A stretch of DNA of 64,000 nucleotides, taken from positions 124,001 through 188,000 of the forward strand of contig NZ_SMDQ01000002.1 of the NCBI RefSeq assembly GCF_012911975.1. Reading direction: 5' to 3'. The notes under the pieces are model-generated. The model was given only the letters and a program-made list of their open reading frames with translations. It was not told the DNA's origin and made no database searches. Below, in pieces: positions 25,609 through 34,917 of this stretch (its first letter is position 1; each line of letters starts with the position of its first letter). This DNA is from Nodosilinea sp. P-1105 (GTDB taxonomy: Bacteria; Cyanobacteriota; Cyanobacteriia; Phormidesmidales; Phormidesmidaceae). A program made the translations under genes and the position numbers.

Positions 25609-26904
25609 GTGAAGACGAACACTTCCTATAACCACCGTGCCACTACCCCTGACGAGCAGCGTCTTTACAACCATTTGTTGGCATGCGCAGCGGTAGAATC
25701 GCCCGAAATTATGATTGAACGGTTTCAATCCTTGTTTCTCCACGGCTTTGGCTACCCAGATCGAGAGGTCATCCTCACCCTCGACCAGCTTTTGACGTCT
25801 CCAGATATTGACGAATACTTTCGGTTTATTATGAACCGCTGCTGCCATATTTTGATCAACCGGTGGCAGACCAACGCTCAGCTTCAGTCGGCGATTCCTG
25901 TGCTGGTTAATTTACTGGAAACACCGCCTCCCAATCGCATTCCCGAGCTGTCGCGATCGCGCCATATTCGTCATCTGCGCCAGATCAACAAAGACTTTCT
26001 CCACACTGAGCAATATCTGGCCCTAAAGCGACTGGCCCGAGTGATCGAGGCCCGTCAGACCAACCGCGTCAAGCGAGATGACAGTCTCCCCCTGGGCTCC
26101 TTAATTAACCGCTATCCCTATCTTTATGAGCACTGCCTGGTGACGGAGGACAGCGACTTACAGCACCAGCAGCATGTGCGCACCATGCAAGCCGAGGCCC
26201 AGCACAAGTTTGAAGTTGACTTGTCCCATTACATCACCTATCGCATCCGCCAGGTGCGCCTCCATCGTCAGGGGCAAGGGGACGCCGCCAACAACCTGCG
26301 GGTGATTACCAACCCTACTCTGCTGGATGATCGCGAGTTGCTATCGTCCCTGAAACAGTTTGCCCGTCGCCGGGATAATGGGCCGAGCTATCGGGATGGG
26401 GCCCAGCGTTTTTTACTCACCCATAGTCAGGGGGCATCCTTTCGGGAATTTAAAGAGGATTTATTCGACTACATTCTGGCCGATGTTGATCCGAGCTATG
26501 GTCAGCGACAGTTCAAAACCATGCTCCAGGATCATTTGTTCACCACCTTTGCGGACAGTGACCACAAACCAGTTGACGACTTTCTCACCGTGCGCACCTG
26601 CAGCAGCCTGTTTAACTTTTTAGTCGTGGATCCATCTGCTGGGCGGCAGCACTATGTATTTCTCGACTTAATCAATAATTTAGGCCCTTTGCACACCACT
26701 GGCCTACTGTTGCGAATTCTGCTGATTTGCCAAAAGGTGCGCCCCTTTTTGGAACGGCGCTTTTCAATTCTGTTTAATCACTACGAAACTGCCTCCAGCA
26801 ATACTGTGGCGTGGCTAGTCAGCGTATTAGAAAACATTAACATTGCCCTTAGCCTCAACTTTGGCACCTTGGATCTATCCCACACAGGTCGCCGTTCAGC
26901 GTGA
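25609..26904 (+). CDS. Conserved hypothetical protein (cyanobacterial)
   Basis: A 431-residue soluble, largely helical protein that I do not recognise. It has a regular N-terminal region (ERFQSLFLHGFGYPDREVIL, LTSPDIDEYFRFIMNRCCHI), a basic Arg-rich middle (LSRSRHIRHLRQINKDF, YRIRQVRLHRQ), and a hydrophobic helical C-terminus (LINNLGPLHTTGLLLRILLI). No catalytic motif, signal peptide or membrane segment is obvious. The start is GTG at 25609 with AAGG about 10 bp upstream. The cobalamin-riboswitch-like RNA in its leader is the main clue to function and suggests a link to B12 availability. No co-directional partner follows. Confidence 0.75.
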   Translation: MKTNTSYNHRATTPDEQRLYNHLLACAAVESPEIMIERFQSLFLHGFGYPDREVILTLDQLLTSPDIDEYFRFIMNRCCHILINRWQTNAQLQSAIPVLVNLLETPPPNRIPELSRSRHIRHLRQINKDFLHTEQYLALKRLARVIEARQTNRVKRDDSLPLGSLINRYPYLYEHCLVTEDSDLQHQQHVRTMQAEAQHKFEVDLSHYITYRIRQVRLHRQGQGDAANNLRVITNPTLLDDRELLSSLKQFARRRDNGPSYRDGAQRFLLTHSQGASFREFKEDLFDYILADVDPSYGQRQFKTMLQDHLFTTFADSDHKPVDDFLTVRTCSSLFNFLVVDPSAGRQHYVFLDLINNLGPLHTTGLLLRILLICQKVRPFLERRFSILFNHYETASSNTVAWLVSVLENINIALSLNFGTLDLSHTGRRSA

Positions 26905-27188
26905 TCGCGCCTCCGGGCCAGAGCGTCCATGGGGTCACGAATCAGGAGGTCAAATGACTAGTACTGCCTGGCATAAATATGACCACTGTTGCTGAGGGTG
27001 CCAGGTGTCGAAATCCCCTCCTGGGAGGGGTAGGGGTGGGTTACACAGGTGTCAGGAATGGTGGGCCGAATATGCCTCAGAGTACTAGAGCACCAGTTGG
27101 GTGAAACGGCGTGGAATCCAACAGCAGTCAGCCTTGTTGGGTTCTGCTGACGCGCCACCCAACCTACAAATTTAGAGTCGGCAGGCCA
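26905..27188. repeat. Intergenic dispersed repeats (composite, D and GTTGGGTGG types)
   Basis: The segment 26963-27075 contains CTGCCTGGCATAAATATGAC, CAGGTGTCG, ATCCCCTCCTGG and GGGTTACACAGGTGTCAGGA. The same words occur in reverse orientation at 56170-56343. From 27096 to 27167 CAGTTGGGTGAAACGGCG and GCGCCACCCAACCTAC form a second palindrome with TTGTTGGGTTCTGCTGACG, a common cyanobacterial dispersed repeat. No gene is visible. Confidence 0.65.
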
Positions 27189-27295
27189 CTAGAGCATCGG
27201 CACAGGACTTTAAGATCCCAGGGTTCTACCCCAGATTGGCCGGACATTCAAGGCCAATGAGCCTAAGAACCCTGGGAGCTGTACCGACGTTCTAA
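27189..27295. repeat. MITE-like palindrome, copy 2 (CTAG/CTAA ends)
   Basis: 107 bp, starting CTAGAGCATCGGCACAG and ending CTGTACCGACGTTCTAA, with internal AAGATCCCAGGGTTCT and AGAACCCTGGGAGCT. The last bases lie inside the 3' end of the minus-strand gene 27292-27672, and its stop codon TAG comes from the element end. Equal in length to copy 1. Confidence 0.8.
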
Positions 27296-27672
27296 CGCCT
27301 GGGGCCAAACACTGGCTGCCAGAGGGGATGGCGGTTACCCTGGTGTTGAATGCGTTGCAGGAGTCTTTCCAGCCGTCGTCGTTCTTCTCTAGAAAGCCCC
27401 CATAAAATATGGCGACTCTCGTTCACCAGCAGAGCCACCGTTAGGCCTACGCACAATCCCAGTCCTAACGCCGCCAGCCGATTGTAAGCCAGGGCATAGC
27501 GTACCGCGGCCCAGGTAAAGTAGCGTTGCACCTGGGCAATCTCGTGGCGCAGACTCCAAAGGCTGAGGCTGCCCACCGTTAGCCAAAGGCAGACAGTCGT
27601 CAGCCACCAGCGCTGTAGCAGGACGACCCGTAAGCGCTCTAGGTATCGAGAGTGGATATCATCGCAGTCCAC
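27292..27672 (-). CDS. Small two-helix membrane protein
   Basis: A 126-residue protein with two hydrophobic helices, WWLTTVCLWLTVGSLSLWSL (about 22-41) and LAALGLGLCVGLTVALLV (about 67-84), and a basic C-terminal tail ending PLWQPVFGPRR. GTG start; the upstream gene secF ends 24 bp away, so co-transcription with secDF is likely. The stop codon is supplied by the right end of a dispersed palindrome (27189-27295), so the last residues may be recent. The family is not recognised. Confidence 0.65.
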   Translation of the reverse strand: MDCDDIHSRYLERLRVVLLQRWWLTTVCLWLTVGSLSLWSLRHEIAQVQRYFTWAAVRYALAYNRLAALGLGLCVGLTVALLVNESRHILWGLSREERRRLERLLQRIQHQGNRHPLWQPVFGPRR

Positions 27673-27696
27673 AGTAGCCCACTAAATGTTGGATGA

Positions 27697-28668
27697 TTAG
27701 TTCGGCGACTCGGCTAGGGCTTCGGGCGTGTCATCGCTGTCGCCATAGGCCTGACCGGTACGTTCTCGCCACAGGGCGAGCAGGGTACTGGCGATAAAGA
27801 TACTGGAGTAGGCCCCGGCTAGGAAGCCAATGATCAGCGCCAGGGCGAAAAACTTCAGGGTTTGGCCGCCAAACACCACAATCGCCACCAGCGGCAGCAC
27901 CGTGGTCAGGGAGGTGTTAATCGAGCGGGTTAAGGTTTGGTTGACGGCATCGTCAACCACATCATTAATGTGCCGGTCAGGGTGCAGCTTCAAGTTTTCC
28001 CGGATGCGATCGTAAATGACCACCGTGTCATTCACGGAAAAGCCCACAATCGTCAGCAGCGCCACAATGAATAGGCTGTCAATCTCCACGGCCAGGGTTA
28101 ACCCGAGAATGGCGAAGGCCCCCAGGGTAATCAGCACATCGTGGAGCAGCGCCACAATCGCAAATACCGCATAGTCGAGCTTAAAGCGCAGGCTGAGGTA
28201 GCCGACAATACCGGCAAACGCCACCAGCAGGGCCAAAAGGCCTGACGCCAGCAGTTGCCGACCGATCACTGGACCCACCGAGTCGATCTGTAATGTATCA
28301 ATATCAAACGGGCCGACTTCTTCGTCCAGGGCGGCCTGCAGGGTGGTGCGCTCGTCCACATCCAGGTTAATGGTGCGGATAGAGAGGGTTTCTTGATTCT
28401 GCCCCAGCAACTGCAGGCTACTGGACTCTAGCCCCTGCTGGCTTAAAATCTGGCGCACCTCCGCCAAGTCGATGGCATCAGGGCAAGTATTCTCGATGGC
28501 ACAGGCCCGGGTCAACTGCAAACGGGTGCCGCCCGCAAAATCCAGCCCAGGTCGCAGGGGAGCGCCAAACTGCTGCCAGGATAACGCCATGGCCCCAATA
28601 CCGATGGCAATCACCAGGGCCGACAGGCTCCACCACAAGGACCGCTGCTTAATAACATGTAGCTTCAT
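27697..28668 (-). CDS. secF: SecF: protein translocase accessory subunit
   Basis: A 323-residue inner-membrane protein of the SecDF complex, which uses proton motive force to assist SecYEG export. Residues 12-32 are the first membrane helix, then [13 protein letters not shown] in the periplasmic domain, a helix pair and [50 protein letters not shown] (the conserved [11 protein letters not shown] motif) and [17 protein letters not shown]. Length is normal. It lies 12 bp after secD on the same strand, forming an operon. Confidence 0.94.
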   Translation of the reverse strand: MKLHVIKQRSLWWSLSALVIAIGIGAMALSWQQFGAPLRPGLDFAGGTRLQLTRACAIENTCPDAIDLAEVRQILSQQGLESSSLQLLGQNQETLSIRTINLDVDERTTLQAALDEEVGPFDIDTLQIDSVGPVIGRQLLASGLLALLVAFAGIVGYLSLRFKLDYAVFAIVALLHDVLITLGAFAILGLTLAVEIDSLFIVALLTIVGFSVNDTVVIYDRIRENLKLHPDRHINDVVDDAVNQTLTRSINTSLTTVLPLVAIVVFGGQTLKFFALALIIGFLAGAYSSIFIASTLLALWRERTGQAYGDSDDTPEALAESPN

Positions 28669-28680
28669 GGGGCTAATCTC

Positions 28681-30099
28681 CTAAGGGCGAGCGGTGGCTA
28701 TGCCAGGACAAAACAGGTTGGGTTTGCGGAACTGGGGCATACTCAACACGAAAAATAGCAGGGTGCGGCTACAGGTAAAGGCCGTAAACATGCTGATTAG
28801 CACCCCAATCGCCAGGGTCAGGGCAAAGCCTCTGACCAGCCCGGCCCCAAACCAAAACAGGGCTGCACAGGAAATCAGGGTGGTGACGTTACTGTCCAGA
28901 ATGCTAGAAAAGGCGCGGTAAAATCCAGATTCGACGGAGCGGTAGAGGGTTTTGCCCGATCGCAGTTCTTCCCGGGTACGCTCAAAAATCAGCACATTGG
29001 CATCGACCGCCATGCCAATACTCAGGATGAATCCAGCGATGCCGGGCAGGGTGAGGGTGACCCCCAACAGGTTAAAGGCGGCCCAGGTAAGTAGGGCATA
29101 AACAACCAGGGCGATATCGGCTAACAGGCCCGGCAGTCGGTAGTACACCGCCATGAAGATGAGCACCAAGACTAGACCCGCTAGGGCGGCATAGAGGCTG
29201 CGCTGAATGCTGTCTCGCCCCAGGGTAGGACCAACGGTGCGGTTTTCCACCACTTCTACCGGCAGGGGAAGCGCCCCTCCCCGCAGCTGAATTTCTAAAT
29301 CGCGGGCCGACTGGGCGGTAAAGTTGCCAGAAATCACAGCGCTGCCGCCGGTAATGCCGGTTTGGGCATACTGCACATCGACGGTAGGAGCACTGAGCAG
29401 CCGATCATCTAGAAAAATGCCGATGCTGCGCCCTGTACCAGCGATCTCGCGGCTGAGCTCGGCAAATTCGTTGCCGCCCTCATTATTAAACTGAATCACC
29501 ACTTCCCAGAGGTTACCGCTGGATGGACGGGCGATCGCATCGGTCAGCTTATCGCCAGTGAGCTGCCTGGGTTCAAACAAATCGGCGATCGCGGCTTCGC
29601 TGGCTTCAATCTCCTGCTGCAACTGCTCAATGCGCTCCCGGGTTTCGGGATCGATGGCGGTACCCTCGGGTACGCTGGCTTGTAGGGCGGCCAATTCGCC
29701 CTGGTGACTTTGCAAAATTTGGTTTTCAATCGGTAGCTGCTGCTCGGTACCAGGTCGCTGGGCCTTAAACTCTAACTGGGCCGTTCCCCCCAGCACCCGC
29801 TCCGCCTGTTGGGGATCGCTGACCCCTGGGAGCTGTACCAGCAGCTGATCATTACCCAGTTGCTGCACCACCGCTTCGGAAACCCCCAAGCTATTCACGC
29901 GGCCTTCGACTACGGTTTGGACGGCCTCCAGCTCCCGCTCGCCAATATTGGGAATGGTTTCGGTGGGCTGCACCTGAATGGTGAGTTGGGAGCCGCCCCG
30001 TAAATCTAACCCAAGGCGAGTGGGCACCTGGCTAATCACAACCACCGCGGCGATGGTCAGCACCACAATTATCCCTAACCAAGTTCGATATTTAGCCAT
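28681..30099 (-). CDS. secD: SecD: protein translocase accessory subunit
   Basis: A 472-residue SecD with the first membrane helix (about 7-25) followed by PTRLGLDLRGGSQLTIQV. The periplasmic part contains VVEGRVNSLGVSEAVVQQ, QLPGVSDPQQAERVLGGTAQ and the Gly-rich GITGGSAVISGNF. The C-terminal membrane part has MAVDANVLIFERTREELRSG and SNVTTLISCAALFWFG. It helps SecYEG complete export across the plasma and thylakoid membranes. ATG at 30097-30099. It is the first gene of secD-secF-(27292) and ends 12 bp before secF. Confidence 0.94.
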   Translation of the reverse strand: MAKYRTWLGIIVVLTIAAVVVISQVPTRLGLDLRGGSQLTIQVQPTETIPNIGERELEAVQTVVEGRVNSLGVSEAVVQQLGNDQLLVQLPGVSDPQQAERVLGGTAQLEFKAQRPGTEQQLPIENQILQSHQGELAALQASVPEGTAIDPETRERIEQLQQEIEASEAAIADLFEPRQLTGDKLTDAIARPSSGNLWEVVIQFNNEGGNEFAELSREIAGTGRSIGIFLDDRLLSAPTVDVQYAQTGITGGSAVISGNFTAQSARDLEIQLRGGALPLPVEVVENRTVGPTLGRDSIQRSLYAALAGLVLVLIFMAVYYRLPGLLADIALVVYALLTWAAFNLLGVTLTLPGIAGFILSIGMAVDANVLIFERTREELRSGKTLYRSVESGFYRAFSSILDSNVTTLISCAALFWFGAGLVRGFALTLAIGVLISMFTAFTCSRTLLFFVLSMPQFRKPNLFCPGIATARP

Positions 30100-30358
30100 A
30101 GTCCCTCAGTTACCTTTTGCTGCGGTATAGCTTGTGTAGCTTACAGAGGCTACGCCACAGATGCCCTAGCCGTTACCTAGCCCCCAGACATCATAAATCG
30201 TAATCCGCCCCCAGCGAGTCAAGCCTTGACCACTGGATGGGTGGAGCCAGATAACCATGATATCGCGGTGGATTATCACCGGCCTCGTGGGGGAGAAAGG
30301 CGCATATTCTTGCCCCAGTCTAGAGTAGCTAAACCCTTTGGAGCAACAGCCTTGCTCT

Positions 30359-31309
30359 TCAACCACGGGGCGATCGCGCTACCCACTGAAACACCATCGG
30401 TGCGCCAGCGGCAATCCAGCCGCCGATCAGGCTATAGCGCAGGTAACGTAGGCCATAGGCCGTCACTGTGGTGTCATCTGGAAACCCTCGACCTAACCCG
30501 GCCCAAAGCGCGATCGCCACAGTGATGCCGATCAGGTAGCGTGTCCCCCAGGCCAGCTGGTTTGGCCCAGAATTTAGCGATCGCCGCTGAGCCAGCCACA
30601 ACACCCCAATCACAAAGCCCAACCAGGTTCCAGCCACAGCCACAGCTGTATCGGGGGCAAGGGGGGAGGGCAGGGGACCTGGTTGGGCTAGCAGTGGCGG
30701 TTGTCCCCAGATGGATGGCAACCCCCAGGCCTCCCGGACCTGGGCAATCACCAGGCTGGGTAGCAGCAGTAGGCCAGAGGTCATGATCGCGATCGCGCTC
30801 TGCTGCTCAAACCGGTACCGCCAAATCCATTGACCCACCGGTCGAGAGTAGCGCTTAAACGCCAGCAGCACGCCTGCCCCCACCAGCCACCCCACCAGAA
30901 CATCAATCAAGAAGTGAACGCCTAAATAAAGTCGAGATAGGCCAATTAACAGTATTAACAGCAAAATCAACCCTCTCAGCCATCTATGTCTGACCACCTG
31001 AGCAATGACCCCCCCCACCGCTACCGCATTTTGGGCATGGGCAGAGGGCAATCCAAAGGAAGACTCCAGCTCGATGGCTGTGATGTCAGGATCTACCCAA
31101 GCGGGACGCGGGCTGGCAAACAGTAGCTTCAGCCCACTGTTGAGGCTGGTGCTCAACAGGAGAATCAAGGCTACCTGGATCCCAAGTCGCAGATCTACGC
31201 ACCAGTATAAGTAGGCAACAAATAGCAGAAAGAATAGCTCTGAGCCCAGCCAGGTAATCACCTGCATGGGCAGTTCTAGCCAGCCGACAGTCTGAAATAT
31301 CTCAATCAT
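30359..31309 (-). CDS. PAP2-family membrane phosphatase
   Basis: A 316-residue integral membrane protein with about six helices. The PAP2 catalytic motifs are present: KLLFASPRPAWVDP (C1, K-x6-RP, about 64-77), PSAHAQNA (C2, about 91-98) and SRLYLGVHFLIDVLVGW (C3, about 124-140) with the catalytic His. Such enzymes dephosphorylate lipid phosphates such as phosphatidate, undecaprenyl-PP or sphingolipid phosphates. A long C-terminal extension (about 200-316) contains further helices. Substrate specificity cannot be inferred. It is transcribed alone, divergent from the AT-rich island. Confidence 0.88.
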   Translation of the reverse strand: MIEIFQTVGWLELPMQVITWLGSELFFLLFVAYLYWCVDLRLGIQVALILLLSTSLNSGLKLLFASPRPAWVDPDITAIELESSFGLPSAHAQNAVAVGGVIAQVVRHRWLRGLILLLILLIGLSRLYLGVHFLIDVLVGWLVGAGVLLAFKRYSRPVGQWIWRYRFEQQSAIAIMTSGLLLLPSLVIAQVREAWGLPSIWGQPPLLAQPGPLPSPLAPDTAVAVAGTWLGFVIGVLWLAQRRSLNSGPNQLAWGTRYLIGITVAIALWAGLGRGFPDDTTVTAYGLRYLRYSLIGGWIAAGAPMVFQWVARSPRG

Positions 31310-32006
31310 TAATTATTAATCAAACCAAAATCGAACCAAGTCCAAGTCCACACCTAAAATTTTGGCGGTGATCAATCTCCAGATTGTGAACTGGACTTGG
31401 TATGGCAACGTAAGCATGAAAGATTGTTTACACAGCTTAAAACTCAAATGTTCAAAACAAGCGAAATTCCATGGCTACTTTCATGGTTGCCTCATATGCC
31501 AAATGTTACAACTACCAGGGATCACGAACCGATGAATTGTCAATTTACTCATGACCTCTAAAGGTGAAAAACACTCATCTATACCTTTTGATAGAGGAAG
31601 CTACATCAGGAATTCACAAAAATGAGCACCAAATGCACAAGAAAATCTGTTTCGCTGAGAATTCAGGAAAAAGCTGGACACCTGTTTTTTCTCTTCGAAG
31701 TCGAAAATGTTTGTTTTTCATCAAGGCTAAATTATACATGTTCTAGCTGTAGAAGGCTGTATAAACATTGTGATTAAATGCCTGAAAAATTAAAATTATT
31801 GAATTGTAATACCAGCCATAGCTAACCAGATTTTTCTAGAGAAAAAATAGGGCGAAAAGAGCGATGATTTATGATCACTTCAGCTTTCCCAGTTTTTCAA
31901 GCACAGTCACACCACCTACTCCAGGCGTCCCCATTATCTAGCGTTGAGTTCACATCTAATCTCATCTAAGTAGATGTTCTAAGCAAATTCACGTAGAGGT
32001 AGTCTA
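31310..32006. other. AT-rich intergenic region with palindromic element
   Basis: About 700 bp, clearly richer in A+T than the neighbours. At 31332-31403 lies a palindrome beginning ACCAAGTCCAAGTCCA and ending TGGACTTGGTAT, matching a copy at 41012-41080. The only long open frame (31564-31746) has no homologous look or ribosome binding site and is probably not a gene. The 3' part likely contains the promoter for 32007-33086. Confidence 0.55.
31332..31403. repeat. Palindromic element B, copy 1 (ACCAAGTCC/GGACTTGGT)
   Basis: ACCAAGTCCAAGTCCA at the left and CTGGACTTGGTAT at the right form terminal inverted repeats. A second copy is at 41012-41080 with CAAGTCCAG and CTGGACTTGG ends and a perfect inner CTGGAGTT/AACTCCAG pair. 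Confidence 0.6.
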
Positions 32007-33086
32007 ATGAAAGCTTTATTTGAGCCAGAAATTCGCCTACTGCAAGATAGTGAAGGGCATTATGTCCTTCAGGCCACCACACCAACCCCAAACAGTTGTC
32101 ATGTTGCAGGCGAAACTAAAGTCTCTCCGCCTCCACCCCCTTTTCAACCTGGTGATCAAGAGGATGGCGCTAGTCCATTACCTGGACCACGACCGATGAT
32201 GGTTAAGCTCAAGATTGAGGAAGTCGATAGTGATATCTGTCTGCCCTATGTTAAACCAGTACATCATTGTGTAACGCTTTATCCGCCATCCCATGTTACT
32301 GAGATTCAAGCTATCGTGATGCTGAATGGAGAGAAACTAGAGGAAGAGTTACTTCCCCTGGACTCATCAGATTCAAGTTCGGAAGAACCTGACTCGATTC
32401 TTGGTACAGAAGACTTTCAAGCCTGGCTTAATTTGATGCCTCCAGGTCAGCCGACCCTACATGTTCAAGGAAGTGTTATCTTTCCTGATGCCCGGTATCA
32501 AGCGAGTCTACAGAAATCAGAACAGACTGAGCAAGGGGATACCTTTGTCTTAAATCTAGACGTAGAACGCCGCACGGGGATTTTTCCCCCAGTGGTTACC
32601 ACACGCTCCGTTGAATTTGAACAATCAGGTACAGATCTGGAGCGCTTTAAGCGGGTGAAAGTTTTACTGCCAGGTGAGAAGACAATTAACCTCACCCTTC
32701 ATAACCTCACCCTTCATAAGGTGTTCTCGGATAATGTGTCGAGATGTCGGATGAAGGGAGAGGACGAAGAGGAGTTTCGGGCATTTCTCGACCTAATGCC
32801 TCCAGGCGAACCTACCCTGCGGGTTAGAGGTTCGGTGCAAGTGGCTAGTTCTGGCTATCAGGTGAGCTTGCAACCCAAATCCAAAACTTCACAGGATAAG
32901 ACCGATAAGACCCTGGCTCTGGAATTGATGCTAGAGCCACCCGAAAATGTCGCTCAACCAGTCATCTCACTATGCCCGGTTGAATATGATCAGTCTGGTT
33001 CAGAGACGAAAGAATTAGAACATGTTCTAATTCTTCGTCCAGGAGGAGAACGACCAATTCAAGTTCCTATTAAAGAGGTGAACTAG
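32007..33086 (+). CDS. Protein of unknown family with three tandem repeats
   Basis: A 359-residue soluble protein that I do not recognise. It has two clear repeats: EDFQAWLNLMPPGQPTLHVQ to LLPGEKTINLTL (about residues 135-235) and EEFRAFLDLMPPGEPTLRVR to RPGGERPIQVPI (about 252-357). The conserved units are LMPPGxPTLxVxGSV, YQxSLQ, VExxQSG and LxPGxxxxxL. The first 115 residues look like a diverged third copy (HYVLQATTPTPN ... VTLYPPSHVTEIQ ... VMLNGEKLEEELLPL). A Pro-rich SPPPPPFQPG segment and a Ser/Glu linker separate them. Predicted mostly beta. ATG at 32007 with AGAGG upstream. The DNA is AT-richer than the surroundings, suggesting transfer. Confidence 0.7.
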   Translation: MKALFEPEIRLLQDSEGHYVLQATTPTPNSCHVAGETKVSPPPPPFQPGDQEDGASPLPGPRPMMVKLKIEEVDSDICLPYVKPVHHCVTLYPPSHVTEIQAIVMLNGEKLEEELLPLDSSDSSSEEPDSILGTEDFQAWLNLMPPGQPTLHVQGSVIFPDARYQASLQKSEQTEQGDTFVLNLDVERRTGIFPPVVTTRSVEFEQSGTDLERFKRVKVLLPGEKTINLTLHNLTLHKVFSDNVSRCRMKGEDEEEFRAFLDLMPPGEPTLRVRGSVQVASSGYQVSLQPKSKTSQDKTDKTLALELMLEPPENVAQPVISLCPVEYDQSGSETKELEHVLILRPGGERPIQVPIKEVN

Positions 33087-33133
33087 CCATTAGCTGAAAG
33101 ACACCTTATCAATGAAGTAGCACAGAATCAAGC

Positions 33134-33178
33134 AAGCGGTTCCAGAAATCCTGATCTCTGAAACCGCTTAATTTTCTA
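33134..33178 (+). terminator. Strong hairpin between convergent genes
   Basis: AAGCGGTTCCAGA (33134-33146) and TCTGAAACCGCTT (33157-33169) pair over 13 bp with one mismatch, followed by AATTTTCT. It terminates the 32007-33086 transcript and could act in both directions, because the next gene (33199-33528) points the other way. Confidence 0.7.
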
Positions 33179-33198
33179 TTCTATTGACTGAACAAAAT

Positions 33199-33528
33199 TT
33201 AAGGATACGATCGCCTGCAGAACCAAATGTCGTCAAACACTTGGAAGGTTTCAGGGTTTACTCTTTCACCTAGCTCAGCAACAGCCTCCTTTTGATGAGA
33301 ATGGCTGTCTGGATCATAGTATTTGGCAGCATTAATCAGTGACAGCAGTGGACCCGGTGGTATTTGCCGGACCTCACCCTCGCTCCAGGTCTGATCAAAT
33401 TCAATTAAAGAATCTGGGGCAGTCCTTCTGAATTCTCCTTCCAAGAAAGTTAATGCCAAATCGGCACATTCTTGGTTGGGTCCGGGATATTGTCTGAAAT
33501 AAACTGGTAACGGTTGTAGATCACCCAT
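33199..33528 (-). CDS. Small hypothetical protein of the AT-rich island
   Basis: A 109-residue protein starting MGDLQPLPVYFRQYPGPNQE and ending DDIWFCRRSYP. It contains CADLALTFLEGEFRRTAPDS and PGPLLSLINAAKYYDPDSH. The start shown has AGGGAGG about 11 bp upstream; an ATG 9 codons earlier (33553-33555) is an alternative without such a site. It points toward the three-repeat gene and a terminator lies between them. The family is unknown. Its AT-rich base composition is similar to that of its neighbour. Confidence 0.6.
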   Translation of the reverse strand: MGDLQPLPVYFRQYPGPNQECADLALTFLEGEFRRTAPDSLIEFDQTWSEGEVRQIPPGPLLSLINAAKYYDPDSHSHQKEAVAELGERVNPETFQVFDDIWFCRRSYP

Positions 33529-33710
33529 AACTGAGATGACCTCCCTGTTAAACATCAAGCTTCAGCCACCGATTGACATTTAACATACTCAAAAATCTTG
33601 CCATGTTAAACCCACAAGAAATCTAGCATCCACGTCAATCAATGAATTCAGCTACAGATGCATCTGCTATTTAAAGGCTAACAATTTAGCCCCCTTACCT
33701 TCAACCCCCC

Positions 33711-34694
33711 TTAAACTTTCAGCCCTACCATGGCTTCCACAGCCGCTTCGATTTGCTTTGGCTGCACGATAGTCAGACTTTCGAGCTTGCCGTTATAGGG
33801 GGTGGGAATATCCTGGGAAGACAGGCGCACCACCGGGGCATCCAGTTCATCAAAGAAGCGGTCATTGATGGAGGCCACAATTTCGGCCCCAATGCCGCCA
33901 GTTTTCATACACTCTTCCACAATGATCACCCGATGGGTTTTGCGAATTGAGGCCCCGATAGTCTCGAAGTCGAGGGGCTTGAGGGAAATCAGGTCGATCA
34001 CTTCTGGATCAAAACCATTTTTCTCGAGACCTTTGACCGCTTGGGTGACATGGTGCCGCATGCGGGAATAGGTGAGGATAGTCACATCTTTGCCTGAGCG
34101 CACGATTTCGGCCTTATCTAGGGGCACCAGATATTCGTGGTTGGGCAGATCTTCTTTGAGGTTGTAGAGCAGCACATGCTCGAAAAACAGCACTGGATTG
34201 TTGTCGCGGATGGCAGACTTGAGCAATCCCTTGGCGTTGTAGGGGGTAGAGCAGGCGACAATTTTGAGCCCGGGCACCGCCTGGAAATAAGCCTCGAGCC
34301 GCTGGGAGTGCTCAGCCCCCAGTTGACGACCTACCCCACCAGGGCCACGAATCACCATGGGAATTTTGAAGTTGCCGCCAGAGGTGTAACGCAACATGCC
34401 AGCGTTGTTGGCAATTTGGTTAAAGGCCAGCAGCAAAAAGCCCATGTTCATGCCTTCGATGATTGGGCGCAGGCCGGTCATTGCCGCACCGACGGCCATG
34501 CCAGTAAAGCTGTTTTCGGCAATTGGTGTGTCAAGCACCCGCAGTTCACCATACTTGTCGTACAGGTCTTTCGTGACCTTATAGGAGCCACCATAGTGGC
34601 CCACATCTTCGCCTAGAACAAAAACGGTCTCGTCGCGTCCCATCTCTTCGTCGATGGCTTCGCGCAGGGCATTGAACAATAGGGTTTCTGCCAT
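33711..34694 (-). CDS. pdhB: PdhB: pyruvate dehydrogenase E1 beta subunit
   Basis: A 327-residue subunit of the thiamine diphosphate-dependent E1 component that decarboxylates pyruvate and feeds acetyl groups to E2. Typical segments are [115 protein letters not shown] and [17 protein letters not shown] at 34692-34694. pdhA (34918-35946) lies upstream on the same strand, about 220 bp away with a dispersed repeat in between, so co-transcription is possible but not certain. Confidence 0.95.
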   Translation of the reverse strand: MAETLLFNALREAIDEEMGRDETVFVLGEDVGHYGGSYKVTKDLYDKYGELRVLDTPIAENSFTGMAVGAAMTGLRPIIEGMNMGFLLLAFNQIANNAGMLRYTSGGNFKIPMVIRGPGGVGRQLGAEHSQRLEAYFQAVPGLKIVACSTPYNAKGLLKSAIRDNNPVLFFEHVLLYNLKEDLPNHEYLVPLDKAEIVRSGKDVTILTYSRMRHHVTQAVKGLEKNGFDPEVIDLISLKPLDFETIGASIRKTHRVIIVEECMKTGGIGAEIVASINDRFFDELDAPVVRLSSQDIPTPYNGKLESLTIVQPKQIEAAVEAMVGLKV

Positions 34695-34854
34695 TGCTTT
34701 GGAAAGTAATTAAAACGTGCAGGACAACTTAATCAAACGGTAGACAGACGTAAACTGCTACTTCAACGGTCTAACCAGAGGGGCAAAGACTAGTACTCTG
34801 CGGCATCAGTAACTCACATATTGGAAAAGGCAGGAGCCCTGACATAACCAGACA

Positions 34855-34917
34855 TTCTTTTGCTATGCACGGGCAAAGTCCTATATTCTTCTGCCTTCTT
34901 ACTTCTGCCTTTCTATA
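34855..34917. repeat. Dispersed repeat fragment between pdhA and pdhB
   Basis: TTTTGCTATGCACGGGCAAA, then a run of TTCTTCTGCC words. It matches the TTTGCTRCGCACGGGC motif found at about 1336 and 48780, which are each followed by pyrimidine-rich TTC words. This explains the longer gap between pdhA and pdhB. Confidence 0.5.

Noticed and set aside
31564-31746. 60-residue frame in the AT-rich island
   Set aside because: Lys/Phe-rich composition expected from AT-rich non-coding DNA; no ribosome binding site or neighbours.
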